Of a stretch of DNA of 64,000 bases, positions 17,807 to 25,287 are shown one piece after another. The DNA comes from Clavibacter michiganensis (lineage in GTDB: Bacteria > Actinomycetota > Actinomycetes > Actinomycetales > Microbacteriaceae). The notes beneath the pieces are model-generated. The model was not told the DNA's origin. It saw only the letters and a list, made by a program, of their open reading frames with translations, and made no database searches. Position 1 is the stretch's first letter; each line of letters opens with the position of its first letter. The DNA lies in the NCBI RefSeq assembly GCF_021216655.1, contig NZ_CP080437.1:2170001-2234000 (forward strand), given 5' to 3'. Position numbers and translations under genes: made by a program.

Positions 17807-17889
17807 AGACGAACGACAGGCGCACGATGCGCCGTCGCGTCGGCCGGAGACCCTCTCAGGTTCCCGGCCGTCGCCCGACCGGAGGACCC

Positions 17890-18999
17890 ATGACATCCAT
17901 GCCCCCTGCCCCGACGCCCGATCCGACGCCCGCCCAGGTGCGCCGCTGGCGGCAGTACCTCGCCGACGAGCGCGCCGAGGCCGCCGTCTACCGCGACCTC
18001 GCCGGTCGCCGCACGGGCGAGGAGCGCGAGATCCTGCTCGCCCTCGCCGAGGCCGAGGGTCGCCATGCCGACCACTGGATCGAGCTGCTCGGCGACCGCG
18101 TCGGCAAGCCCGTCCGCGGCGACATCCGCACACGGATCCTCGGCCTGCTCGCCCGCCGCTTCGGATCCGTCTTCGTGCTCGCCCTCGCGCAGCGCGCCGA
18201 GAGCCGCTCGCCCTACGCGGACGACGCCGACGCGACCGACGCCATGGCCGCCGACGAGCGCGTGCACGAGGAGGTCGTGCGCGGCCTCGCGACCCGCGGC
18301 CGCATGCGCCTGTCGGGCACGTTCCGCGCCGCGGTGTTCGGCGCCAACGACGGGCTCGTCAGCAACCTCGCGCTCGTCCTCGGCATCACGGCCACGGGCG
18401 TGCCCAACGCCGTGATCCTCGCGACGGGCCTCGCTGGCCTCCTCGCCGGTGCGCTCTCGATGGGCGCGGGCGAGTTCGTGTCGGTGCGCTCCCAGCGCGA
18501 GCTGCTCGAGGCGTCGGCCCCGGATCCGGGCACGCGCGACGCCCTCCCCCACCTCGACGTCGACGCCAACGAGCTCGCCCTCGTCTACCGCGCCCGCGGC
18601 ATGACCGAGGAGGAGGCGCTGACGCACGCCGACGAGGTGCTGCGCGACCTGGCCGCCGAGACCCGGCCGATCCCCGTCAGCATCGCGGGCGTCGCCGCCT
18701 CGGAGGACGACCACGAGAGCGTCGGCACCGCCTGGGGCGCGGCGATCTCGAGCTTCTGCTTCTTCGCGTCCGGCGCCGTGATCCCGGTGCTCCCGTACCT
18801 CTTCGGGCTGCAGGGCCTCGCGGCGCTCGCCCTCGCGTGCGTGCTCGTGGCCATCGCGCTGTCGATCACGGGCGCGGTCACGGGCCTCCTCTCGGGCGGC
18901 CCGCCGCTGCGCCGCGCGGGACGCCAGCTGCTCATCGGGTTCGGCGCGGCCGGGGCCACCTACCTGCTGGGGCTGCTCTTCAACACGCAGGCCGGCTGA
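17890..18999 (+). CDS. ferritin-like/VIT1 (CCC1) fusion metal transporter
   Basis: Protein of 369 residues. A ferritin-like domain (about 10-130) has ADERAEAAVYRDLAG and ALAEAEGRHADHWIELL, the second giving E-x-x-H metal ligands. A VIT1/CCC1 membrane domain (about 140-369) begins AAVFGANDGLVSNLALVLG and includes LSMGAGEFVSVRSQRE. It resembles membrane-bound ferritin MbfA, which exports iron, whereas the leader here suggests manganese. ATG 17890 follows GGAGGACCC. I infer Mn2+ or Fe2+ efflux driven by metal excess. Confidence 0.88.
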   Translation: MTSMPPAPTPDPTPAQVRRWRQYLADERAEAAVYRDLAGRRTGEEREILLALAEAEGRHADHWIELLGDRVGKPVRGDIRTRILGLLARRFGSVFVLALAQRAESRSPYADDADATDAMAADERVHEEVVRGLATRGRMRLSGTFRAAVFGANDGLVSNLALVLGITATGVPNAVILATGLAGLLAGALSMGAGEFVSVRSQRELLEASAPDPGTRDALPHLDVDANELALVYRARGMTEEEALTHADEVLRDLAAETRPIPVSIAGVAASEDDHESVGTAWGAAISSFCFFASGAVIPVLPYLFGLQGLAALALACVLVAIALSITGAVTGLLSGGPPLRRAGRQLLIGFGAAGATYLLGLLFNTQAG

Positions 19000-19048
19000 T
19001 CCGCGGGTCCCGCCGCTCCGGGCGGCGGGGCCGGCCCGTCGCAGCCGA

Positions 19049-19054
19049 TACGGT
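19049..19054 (+). promoter_or_regulatory. -10 box, leaderless start
   Basis: TACGGT, 7 nt before ATG 19062. Confidence 0.45.
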
Positions 19055-19061
19055 TGTCGGC

Positions 19062-19709
19062 ATGGCTGACGGAGATGACCCCCGCCGTCGCGAGGACTCC
19101 CTCGCGACGCGCATGAGCGACGCGGTGTCGCGCACGAGCGAGCGGGAGGTCGCCCTGCGGGCGATGGGCCTGCTGGACGGGTTGTACGAGGGCGACGACT
19201 TCCTGCTGCTGGTCGGCGGGCGCCACGCCCGCGGGATCCTCAACGGCGCCCCTCCCCTCTACTGGCCCGAGGCGTGGGGTGCCCGCGCGCTCCTCTACGC
19301 CTGGACGCCCGAGGCCGCGAAGGTCGTCGAGAAGAACCTCACGAACCGCGCCTGGCGCGTGCGCGAGGCGTGCGCGAAGGTCGTCGCGACCCGGCAGCTG
19401 CCGCTCGTGCGCGCCCTCACGGTGCTCGTCACCGACGAGAACGCCCGTGTCCGCGGCGCCGCCCTCCGCGCGCTCGGCGCCGTCGGCGGTCCGTCCGACG
19501 AGGAGGTCATCCGTCGCGCGCTCACGGATCCCGACACCTCCGTCCGCGTCGCCGCCCACGACGGCCTCGAGGCCCTCGCCGCGCGCCACGAGCAGGTGCT
19601 CTCGCCCGCGGGTCGGCACGCGGCCGCCGCTGCCGAGGCGAGCGCTCCCGCCGCCGACGCGGACGACGCGGACGCGGACGACGCCGACGCGGACGCCGAC
19701 CGCCCCTAG
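19062..19709 (+). CDS. HEAT-repeat protein
   Basis: Soluble protein of 215 residues. Residues about 90-165 form at least two HEAT-like repeats (NRAWRVREACAKVVA, then ENARVRGAALRALGAVG and DTSVRVAAHDGLEAL), which usually bind other proteins. The tail is a low-complexity acidic run built from Asp-Ala dipeptides (about 195-212). It starts 62 bp after the VIT1 gene but has its own promoter box. No catalytic motif is seen. Confidence 0.8.
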   Translation: MADGDDPRRREDSLATRMSDAVSRTSEREVALRAMGLLDGLYEGDDFLLLVGGRHARGILNGAPPLYWPEAWGARALLYAWTPEAAKVVEKNLTNRAWRVREACAKVVATRQLPLVRALTVLVTDENARVRGAALRALGAVGGPSDEEVIRRALTDPDTSVRVAAHDGLEALAARHEQVLSPAGRHAAAAAEASAPAADADDADADDADADADRP

Positions 19710-19729
19710 GCCCCGACGGGCGCGCTCCC

Positions 19730-21220
19730 TCAGAGGTCGGGGAACGCCGGGAACGCGCAGGTCGGCGGATCCCCGGCGTCCGGCCCCGCCGTCACGCGCA
19801 CGTCCGACGCGGTGGATGCGAGCGGCACGCCCCCGAAGGTCGCGCCCGCCGTCGTGATGTCGGCCGCCGCCATGTCGACGCGCGCCGAGTCCACCGCGGT
19901 GCCGCGGAGCGCGAGGCCCAGCGGGTGCGCCGCGTCGTACCCGTCGAGCTCCGACGACGCGAGGTGCAGCGACCGGATCGCCCGGAAGCCGTCCACCACG
20001 ATCCCCGTCATCGTCGGGATGGAGGTGCCGACCGCCGACGAGTAGCGGGGATCGAACGCCAGGGGGTACTTCACCTCGTCGACGCACACGTCGCGGTACT
20101 CGACGTCCTGCACGAGGCCGCCTGACACGGCGGAGCTCTTGATGCGGATGCCACCGGCCGCGACGCTCAGCGCCCCGAAGGCGTCCCGTCCGCTGACGGT
20201 GACGCGGGCGACGAGCACGTCGCTCACCCCGGCCTGCGTCTCGCTGCCGATCGCGACGCCGTGCGTGCCGAAGAGGTGGTCGTCGAGGACGCTGATGTGC
20301 GCCGACGCCGCGGTGCCCGCCTTGACGGCGATGCCGTCGTCGCCGGCGCTGATCCACGAGCGGGCGATCGTCACGTCGGTCGCGCCGGCGGGGTCGATGC
20401 CGTCCGTGTTGCGGGCGCCGGCGGGGGTCCGGATCCGCACGCCCCAGACGGTGAGGCCGTCGCCGTGGTCGAAGGACACGTGCGTGCCGGGCGAGTCGAC
20501 GAGGTCCACGTCGTGGAGCGTCACGTCGTCCGCCCGCGTCGCGGCGACGAGCCGGGGCACGTTCTGCTTGCCGGCCTGCTTGGCGCTGGCCGCGACCTGC
20601 CACCAGCTCGCGGTCCCGCCGAGGATCGGGAGGTCGCCCCGGCCGTCGACCCGGCCCCGGCTCAGCCCGGTCGCCGCGCTCGACGCGAGCCCGGAGTGCG
20701 ACGAGAGGCTGATGAAGGGCCGGCAGCCGTTCCCGGCGCCGCCGACGGTGCCGCACGTCGCCCGGCCCGCCACCTGGTAGTCGGCGGCGGCGCGGGAGGC
20801 GTGCAGCACGACGGCGGGATCGAGGACCAGCACCTCGCCGGCGCGCACGGTGATCGGCGCGCTGAGGAACGCCGCCGTGGTGCTCGAGGCCGCGAGGACG
20901 ACGGCGCCGCCGGAACCCGCGCACCCGTCGAGCGCGGCCTGGATGCGCGCGGTGTCCGGGGCGTGCGCCTCGTCGTCCGCGGATGCCTGCCGCTGCGCCA
21001 TCGCCACCTGGGCCGGGACGGTCGCGCAGGTGGTGGTCGGCGCGGCCGGCTCCCCGACGACCCGCCGGTCGCCGAGCACGGCGGATCCCGCGTCGCCCGC
21101 CGACGCGACCGACGCGGCCCCCGGCGGCGCCGCGGCGAGCGTGACCACGGAGGCGAGGACGGCGACGACGAGCAGCCCGTCGACCAGCAGCGTGCGGATG
21201 CGGTGGGGAGCGAGGCCCAT
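19730..21220 (-). CDS. secreted GH28 polygalacturonase
   Basis: Protein of 496 residues with an N-terminal signal (RIRTLLVDGLLVVAVLASVV) and a right-handed beta-helix of the GH28 family. It would hydrolyse homogalacturonan in plant pectin outside the cell. Catalytic signatures: NTDGID (271-276), GDDGIAVK with DD at 294-295, FGTHGVAIGSE with the active His (317-327; T replaces the first G of GHG) and GIRIKS (358-363). ATG 21220 is preceded by GGAAGG. Four cysteines could form disulphides. Such an enzyme fits a plant-associated lifestyle. Confidence 0.88.
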   Translation of the reverse strand: MGLAPHRIRTLLVDGLLVVAVLASVVTLAAAPPGAASVASAGDAGSAVLGDRRVVGEPAAPTTTCATVPAQVAMAQRQASADDEAHAPDTARIQAALDGCAGSGGAVVLAASSTTAAFLSAPITVRAGEVLVLDPAVVLHASRAAADYQVAGRATCGTVGGAGNGCRPFISLSSHSGLASSAATGLSRGRVDGRGDLPILGGTASWWQVAASAKQAGKQNVPRLVAATRADDVTLHDVDLVDSPGTHVSFDHGDGLTVWGVRIRTPAGARNTDGIDPAGATDVTIARSWISAGDDGIAVKAGTAASAHISVLDDHLFGTHGVAIGSETQAGVSDVLVARVTVSGRDAFGALSVAAGGIRIKSSAVSGGLVQDVEYRDVCVDEVKYPLAFDPRYSSAVGTSIPTMTGIVVDGFRAIRSLHLASSELDGYDAAHPLGLALRGTAVDSARVDMAAADITTAGATFGGVPLASTASDVRVTAGPDAGDPPTCAFPAFPDL

Positions 21221-21337
21221 GCGGCGCCCTTCCGAGGATCGAGGCGAGGAGGTCCCGCGCGATGGGGCCACGGTAGGTGGCAGGGCGACGGCCCGCGCGG
21301 ACGCTCCCCAGCCCGACCCCGGCCCGACCCGGCGGCG

Positions 21338-22204
21338 TCAGAGTCCGGAGAGGAAGTCCTCGACCAGGCCCGCGAAGAGGTCCGGCCGCTCGATCTGGGG
21401 CATGTGCCCGCAGTCGGGGATGAGGCGGGTGCGCGCGTCGGGGAGCTCGCGCGCGACGGCCGCGAGGTGCGCAAGCGGCAGGATCCGGTCGCGATCGCCC
21501 CACACCGCGAGCACCGGCAGGCCCGACTCCCGCACGCCCTCCACGAGCGGACGGCGCCAGCGCGAGCTCACGCCGCGCACCGTGCCGAGGTCGCGCGCGA
21601 TGTCGAGCATCGTCGCCGCGTGGGTCGGCCGGGCCGAGAGCTCCTGCGCGTGCCGCACGCGCGCGTCGGTCGTGAGCGCGGGGTCGTGGAAGATCGTGCG
21701 GGTCGAGCGCCGCGAGTTGCCGGGCGTCGGGCGCATCAGCAGCGTCGCGAGCGGGTCGAAGGCGAGCATCCGGAGGCCCACGGTCACCTGCCGGCCGAAG
21801 CCCGCGCTGTCCGCGAGCACGAGCGCCCGCACGCGATCCGGGTGCCGGGTCGCGAGGGTCATCGCGACCGCGCCGCCGAGCGAGTTGCCGACGACCGTCA
21901 CGGGACCGGCGACGCCCGCCGCGTCGATGTACGCGGGCAGCGCGTCGGCCAGCGACTCCAGCGTGGTCGCTCCGACGACGGGATCCGACCAGCCGAACCC
22001 GGGCAGGTCGAGGCTGTGCAGCTCGTGCCCGGCGGAGAGGCGGGCGTGCTGCTCGTCCCAGTCCTCGAGGCTGCGGCCGATGCCGTGCAGCAGGAGGAGC
22101 GGATCCCCGGAGCCGGTCACGCGGTGCCGCACCCGCCGGCCGCCGACGTCGAGCATCGCGGTCCCCGGGGCCCGGAGCGGATCGACGTCCCCGGATGCGG
22201 CCAT
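21338..22204 (-). CDS. alpha/beta-hydrolase
   Basis: Protein of 288 residues. The triad is visible: nucleophile Ser in VVGNSLGGAVAM, acid Asp in AVWGDRDRILPL and His in IPDCGHMPQIERP. The oxyanion segment is LLLLHGIGRSLEDWD. It resembles small-molecule esterases and C-C bond hydrolases; the substrate is unknown. It has its own promoter and lies upstream of the polygalacturonase on the same strand. Confidence 0.86.
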   Translation of the reverse strand: MAASGDVDPLRAPGTAMLDVGGRRVRHRVTGSGDPLLLLHGIGRSLEDWDEQHARLSAGHELHSLDLPGFGWSDPVVGATTLESLADALPAYIDAAGVAGPVTVVGNSLGGAVAMTLATRHPDRVRALVLADSAGFGRQVTVGLRMLAFDPLATLLMRPTPGNSRRSTRTIFHDPALTTDARVRHAQELSARPTHAATMLDIARDLGTVRGVSSRWRRPLVEGVRESGLPVLAVWGDRDRILPLAHLAAVARELPDARTRLIPDCGHMPQIERPDLFAGLVEDFLSGL

Positions 22205-22210
22205 GTCGCG

Positions 22211-22216
22211 ACCCTA
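22211..22216 (-). promoter_or_regulatory. -10 box, leaderless start
   Basis: TAGGGT, 6 nt before the ATG at 22204. Confidence 0.55.
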
Positions 22217-22272
22217 CAGAGGATCCCCCGGGCGAGGGATTCCGGCGATGTCGGGAGGAGGTGCGACGATGG

Positions 22273-22295
22273 AGGCGCTGCGCATCGCAGCGCCT
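22273..22295. terminator. perfect 10-bp hairpin upstream of ectB-like gene
   Basis: AGGCGCTGCG-CAT-CGCAGCGCCT followed by TCCCC. It lies in the 173-bp divergent gap and may be a leader attenuator of the aminotransferase gene; no T-tract is present. Confidence 0.4.
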
Positions 22296-22377
22296 TCCCC
22301 GTCGCCCGGAGCCACGAGCCCGCCCGACGTGCGGCGATCGACCCAGGTCGCCGATGAGCATCAAGGAGCGACACGGC

Positions 22378-23688
22378 ATGACGATCTTCGAGCAGATGGA
22401 GTCCGAGGTCCGGAGCTACAGCCGCGGCTGGCCGGTCGTGTTCGACCGCGCGGTGGGCAGCGAGATGTTCACGGCCGACGGCGACCGCTACCTCGACTTC
22501 TTCGCGGGCGCCGGCGCGCTCAACTACGGGCACAACAACGCAGGCCTGAAGCAGAAGCTCGTCGACTACATCCTCCGCGACGGCGTCACGCACTCCCTCG
22601 ACATGTTCACGGAGGCCCGCCGCGACTTCCTGCAGACCTTCCAGGACGTCATCCTCCAGCCGCGCGGGCTCGACTACCGCATCATGTTCCCCGGCCCGGG
22701 CGGCGCGAACGCGGTCGAGGCCGCCATGAAGCTCGCGCGCAAGGTCACCGGCCGCACCACGATCGTCCACTTCACCAACTCGTTCCACGGCATGACCGAG
22801 GGCGCGCTCTCGGTCACCGGCAACGCGCTCAAGCGCGGCGGGGCGGGCCACCCGCTGCACCACGCGGTCGCGGTGCCGTTCGACGGCTACCTCGGCGGCG
22901 AGACCGACACCCTCGCGTACTTCGAGAAGCTGCTCGACGACTCGGGCTCGGGTGTCGACACGCCCGCCGGCGTCATCGTCGAGACCGTGCAGGGCGAGGG
23001 CGGCATCAACGTCGCCACGCCCGAGTGGCTGCGGAAGCTGCGCGACCTCACCACCCGCCACGGCATCGTGCTCATCGTCGACGACGTGCAGATGGGCTGC
23101 GGCCGCACCGGCGGGTTCTTCAGCTTCGAGGAGTCCGGCATCGTCCCCGACATCGTCACGCTCTCCAAGTCCATCGGCGGCTACGGCCTGCCCATGGCGC
23201 TCACGCTGCTCAAGCCCGAGCTCGACCAGTGGAAGCCGGGCGAGCACAACGGCACCTTCCGCGGCATCGCGCCGGCGTTCCTCACGGGTGCCGAGGCGCT
23301 GCGGCTCTACTGGGCCGACGGCGAGCTCGAGGCGTCCACGCTGCGCAAGGGCGAGCGGATCCACGAGGTCTTCACCGAGATCGCCGCCGACGCCGCGCCG
23401 GAGATGCAGCTGAAGGTGCGCGGCCGCGGCCTCGCGCGCGGCATCGAGTTCCCCTCGGGCGAGCTCGCCGGCGCGGTCTGCCGGGCGGCGTTCGAGCGCG
23501 GCATGCTCATGGAGACGAGCGGCGCCGGCGGCACGGTCATGAAGGTGCTGCCCGCGCTCACCATCACCGACGAGCAGGTCGAGGAGGGTCTCGCGATCAT
23601 CCGCGCGTCCGTCCGCGAGGTCCTCGGATCCACCAGCGAGGAGCTCGCGGCCGACGAGGTGCCGCTGCCGGTGGTCGTCGGGAGCTGA
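22378..23688 (+). CDS. ectB: diaminobutyrate--2-oxoglutarate aminotransferase (EctB-like)
   Basis: Class III PLP aminotransferase of 436 residues. The N-terminus FEQMESEVRSYSRGWPVVFD and the length match EctB/DoeD-type enzymes. These interconvert L-2,4-diaminobutyrate and aspartate semialdehyde using glutamate. Cofactor residues: GPGGANAVEAAMKLAR, IVDDVQMGCGRTG and the Schiff-base Lys in LSKSIGGYG. ATG 22378 has AAGGAG upstream. No ectA or ectC lies beside it, so it may serve diaminobutyrate supply (for example for peptidoglycan or a siderophore) rather than ectoine. Confidence 0.85.
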   Translation: MTIFEQMESEVRSYSRGWPVVFDRAVGSEMFTADGDRYLDFFAGAGALNYGHNNAGLKQKLVDYILRDGVTHSLDMFTEARRDFLQTFQDVILQPRGLDYRIMFPGPGGANAVEAAMKLARKVTGRTTIVHFTNSFHGMTEGALSVTGNALKRGGAGHPLHHAVAVPFDGYLGGETDTLAYFEKLLDDSGSGVDTPAGVIVETVQGEGGINVATPEWLRKLRDLTTRHGIVLIVDDVQMGCGRTGGFFSFEESGIVPDIVTLSKSIGGYGLPMALTLLKPELDQWKPGEHNGTFRGIAPAFLTGAEALRLYWADGELEASTLRKGERIHEVFTEIAADAAPEMQLKVRGRGLARGIEFPSGELAGAVCRAAFERGMLMETSGAGGTVMKVLPALTITDEQVEEGLAIIRASVREVLGSTSEELAADEVPLPVVVGS

Positions 23689-23742
23689 TCCGCTCTCCGT
23701 GTGTCGGCTGGTGGGCCGTCCGTCGCGTCGCGCGCGCCCCGC

Positions 23743-24090
23743 TCAGCCGACGGGCGCGACGCCCTCGAGCTGGATCTCCGCGACCACGACGGCCGCGGAC
23801 GCCGGCATGGTCGGGTAGTAGTTCTCGCGGAGCTGCTCGGCGAACAGGGCCATGTCCGTGTCCGGCGGCTGGTGCGCGTCCGCCGGCGTGAGATCCGCCA
23901 GGAGGTGCCGCCGCACCGAGGTGACCCGTCCGGCGAGGGGGACCGCGGTGGGGTGCTCGTCGAAGACGAACGTCGCCGGCCCGACCCGCAGGCGCTCGCC
24001 GAAGCGGACGGTGGTGACCTTCTCGCCGCTCACGATCGCGTCGTGGTGCTTCCGGTGGAAGCGGATCACCTGGGCGTCAGCGTCGGACAT
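23743..24090 (-). CDS. small ASCH-domain protein
   Basis: Protein of 115 residues. The fold is suggested by FHRKHHDAIVSGEKVTTVRFG, ATFVFDEHPTAVPLAG and VTSVRRHLLADLT, the G-x-K-x-x-T-x-R pattern of ASCH/PUA-like proteins. It is shorter than, and different from, the ASCH protein at 7.6-8.1 kb. Function unknown, perhaps RNA or modified-base related. It sits between the EctB-like gene (convergent) and an NTF2-like gene on the same strand. Confidence 0.75.
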   Translation of the reverse strand: MSDADAQVIRFHRKHHDAIVSGEKVTTVRFGERLRVGPATFVFDEHPTAVPLAGRVTSVRRHLLADLTPADAHQPPDTDMALFAEQLRENYYPTMPASAAVVVAEIQLEGVAPVG

Positions 24091-24096
24091 CCGTCG

Positions 24097-24102
24097 AGCC
24101 TA
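24097..24102 (-). promoter_or_regulatory. -10 box, leaderless start
   Basis: TAGGCT, 6 nt before the ATG at 24090. Confidence 0.55.
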
Positions 24103-24128
24103 CGGTCGCGACACCCGCTCGCGGACGG

Positions 24129-24596
24129 TCATCGGCGCGGGACGGCGCGGTCCGGCTCGTCCTCGGGGCGGCCGGCGTACCACTCGTGGAACTCCGTGCA
24201 CCGGCCGTCGGCGTCGAACCGGAGGAACCAGATGTTGTCGTACGCCGTGACGACCTCGTCGCCATCCGACGCGAGGAAGACGGTGCGCCCGTGCGCGACC
24301 GCGGTGTGCCCCTCGACCACCACAGGGTGGTACTCGGCCTCGAAGCGCTCGCCGACGAAGGCGTCGCGCTCGGCCATCCACTCCGCGACGATGGCGGCGC
24401 GTCCCGTCGCGCGGATCTCGAACGGGTAGTGCCACACCGCGTCCTCCGACCACAGGGCCGCGATGTCGGCGGGCTCGTAGGACCGCCAGGCGGCGACGTA
24501 TGCGTCGAGCCAGCGCGCCACGGCGGACCTGCTGATGTCGGCGAGCGAGACGGCGCTGGGCGCGTGCCAGCCGGGGCGGTCGAGCGGGGAGGTCAT
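24129..24596 (-). CDS. NTF2-like/SnoaL-fold protein
   Basis: Protein of 155 residues. [33 protein letters not shown] (split here as [15 protein letters not shown] and EDAVWHYPF) and the closing [19 protein letters not shown] are the usual cone-shaped NTF2 fold elements. Members range from isomerases to ligand-binding proteins, so no activity is assigned. TACGCT (24603-24608, minus strand) sits 6 nt before the ATG. Confidence 0.8.
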   Translation of the reverse strand: MTSPLDRPGWHAPSAVSLADISRSAVARWLDAYVAAWRSYEPADIAALWSEDAVWHYPFEIRATGRAAIVAEWMAERDAFVGERFEAEYHPVVVEGHTAVAHGRTVFLASDGDEVVTAYDNIWFLRFDADGRCTEFHEWYAGRPEDEPDRAVPRR

Positions 24597-24602
24597 CGGG
24601 AG

Positions 24603-24608
24603 AGCGTA
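24603..24608 (-). promoter_or_regulatory. -10 box, leaderless start
   Basis: TACGCT, 6 nt before the ATG at 24596. Confidence 0.5.
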
Positions 24609-24624
24609 CGTCCGACCGGCGACG

Positions 24625-25287
24625 TCACCGCGGCCGCAGGATCCGGTAGCGGTGCTCCGGGCGGCCGGTGGATCCGTAGTTCAGCTGCACGTCGACCACG
24701 CGGTCGCGGGCGAGGGCGCCGAGGTAGCGCTGCGCCGTGGCACGGGAGACGCCCACGCGCTCGGCGATGTCGGGGGCGCTGAGCTCGGCGTCGGATGCGG
24801 ACAGGGCGTCGAGCACGGCCTGCTCCGTCGCCGGCCGCTCGCGCGCCGAGACCCGGCCGGGCCGCAGCGCGTGGATGGCGCGGTCGATGCCGGCCTGGTC
24901 GAGCGGGCGGTCGCTCGCGAGCCCGGCGCGGAAGGCCGCGTAGGCGGCCAGGCGCGCGGTGAGCAGCTCGGGCGCGAACGGCTTGACGAGGTAGGAGACG
25001 GCTCCGCCGCGGAGGGCGCGGCGGACGGTGGCGGGGTCGTCGGCGGCCGTGACGAGGATCACGTCCGGCTCGATGCGCCGCACGAGGTCGATGCCGCTGC
25101 CGTCGGGCAGGTACGCGTCGAGGAGCACGAGGTCGGGGCGGGACGTGTCGAGCACGGCGAGCGCCGCCCGCACGCTGCCCGCGGTGCCGACGGCGCGGAA
25201 CCCGGGTGCCTGCTCCACGATGCCCTCGTGCAGGCGGGCGATGCGGAAGTCGTCGTCGACGATGAGGACGGTGAGGTCATCGGTCAT
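24625..25287 (-). CDS. CitB/DcuR-type response regulator
   Basis: Protein of 220 residues. The receiver domain (1-120) has the acidic pocket VDDDF, phospho-acceptor D57 in [13 protein letters not shown] and the lysine in SYLVKPF. A linker leads to a C-terminal winged helix ([20 protein letters not shown]). This is the transcription-factor arm of a dicarboxylate/citrate-sensing system. Its ATG overlaps the kinase stop (ATGA). The likely target is the citrate transporter on the other side of the kinase gene. Confidence 0.9.
   Translation of the reverse strand: MTDDLTVLIVDDDFRIARLHEGIVEQAPGFRAVGTAGSVRAALAVLDTSRPDLVLLDAYLPDGSGIDLVRRIEPDVILVTAADDPATVRRALRGGAVSYLVKPFAPELLTARLAAYAAFRAGLASDRPLDQAGIDRAIHALRPGRVSARERPATEQAVLDALSASDAELSAPDIAERVGVSRATAQRYLGALARDRVVDVQLNYGSTGRPEHRYRILRPR

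Noticed and set aside
17846..17860. CTCTCAGG near the VIT1 gene, recalling a glycine riboswitch end
   Set aside because: No other glycine-aptamer elements are present, and the yybP-ykoY core already explains the leader.
18960..22379. 1139-residue minus-strand open frame
   Set aside because: GC-rich shadow frame: arginine/glycine repeats, no start signal, and it crosses real genes on both strands.
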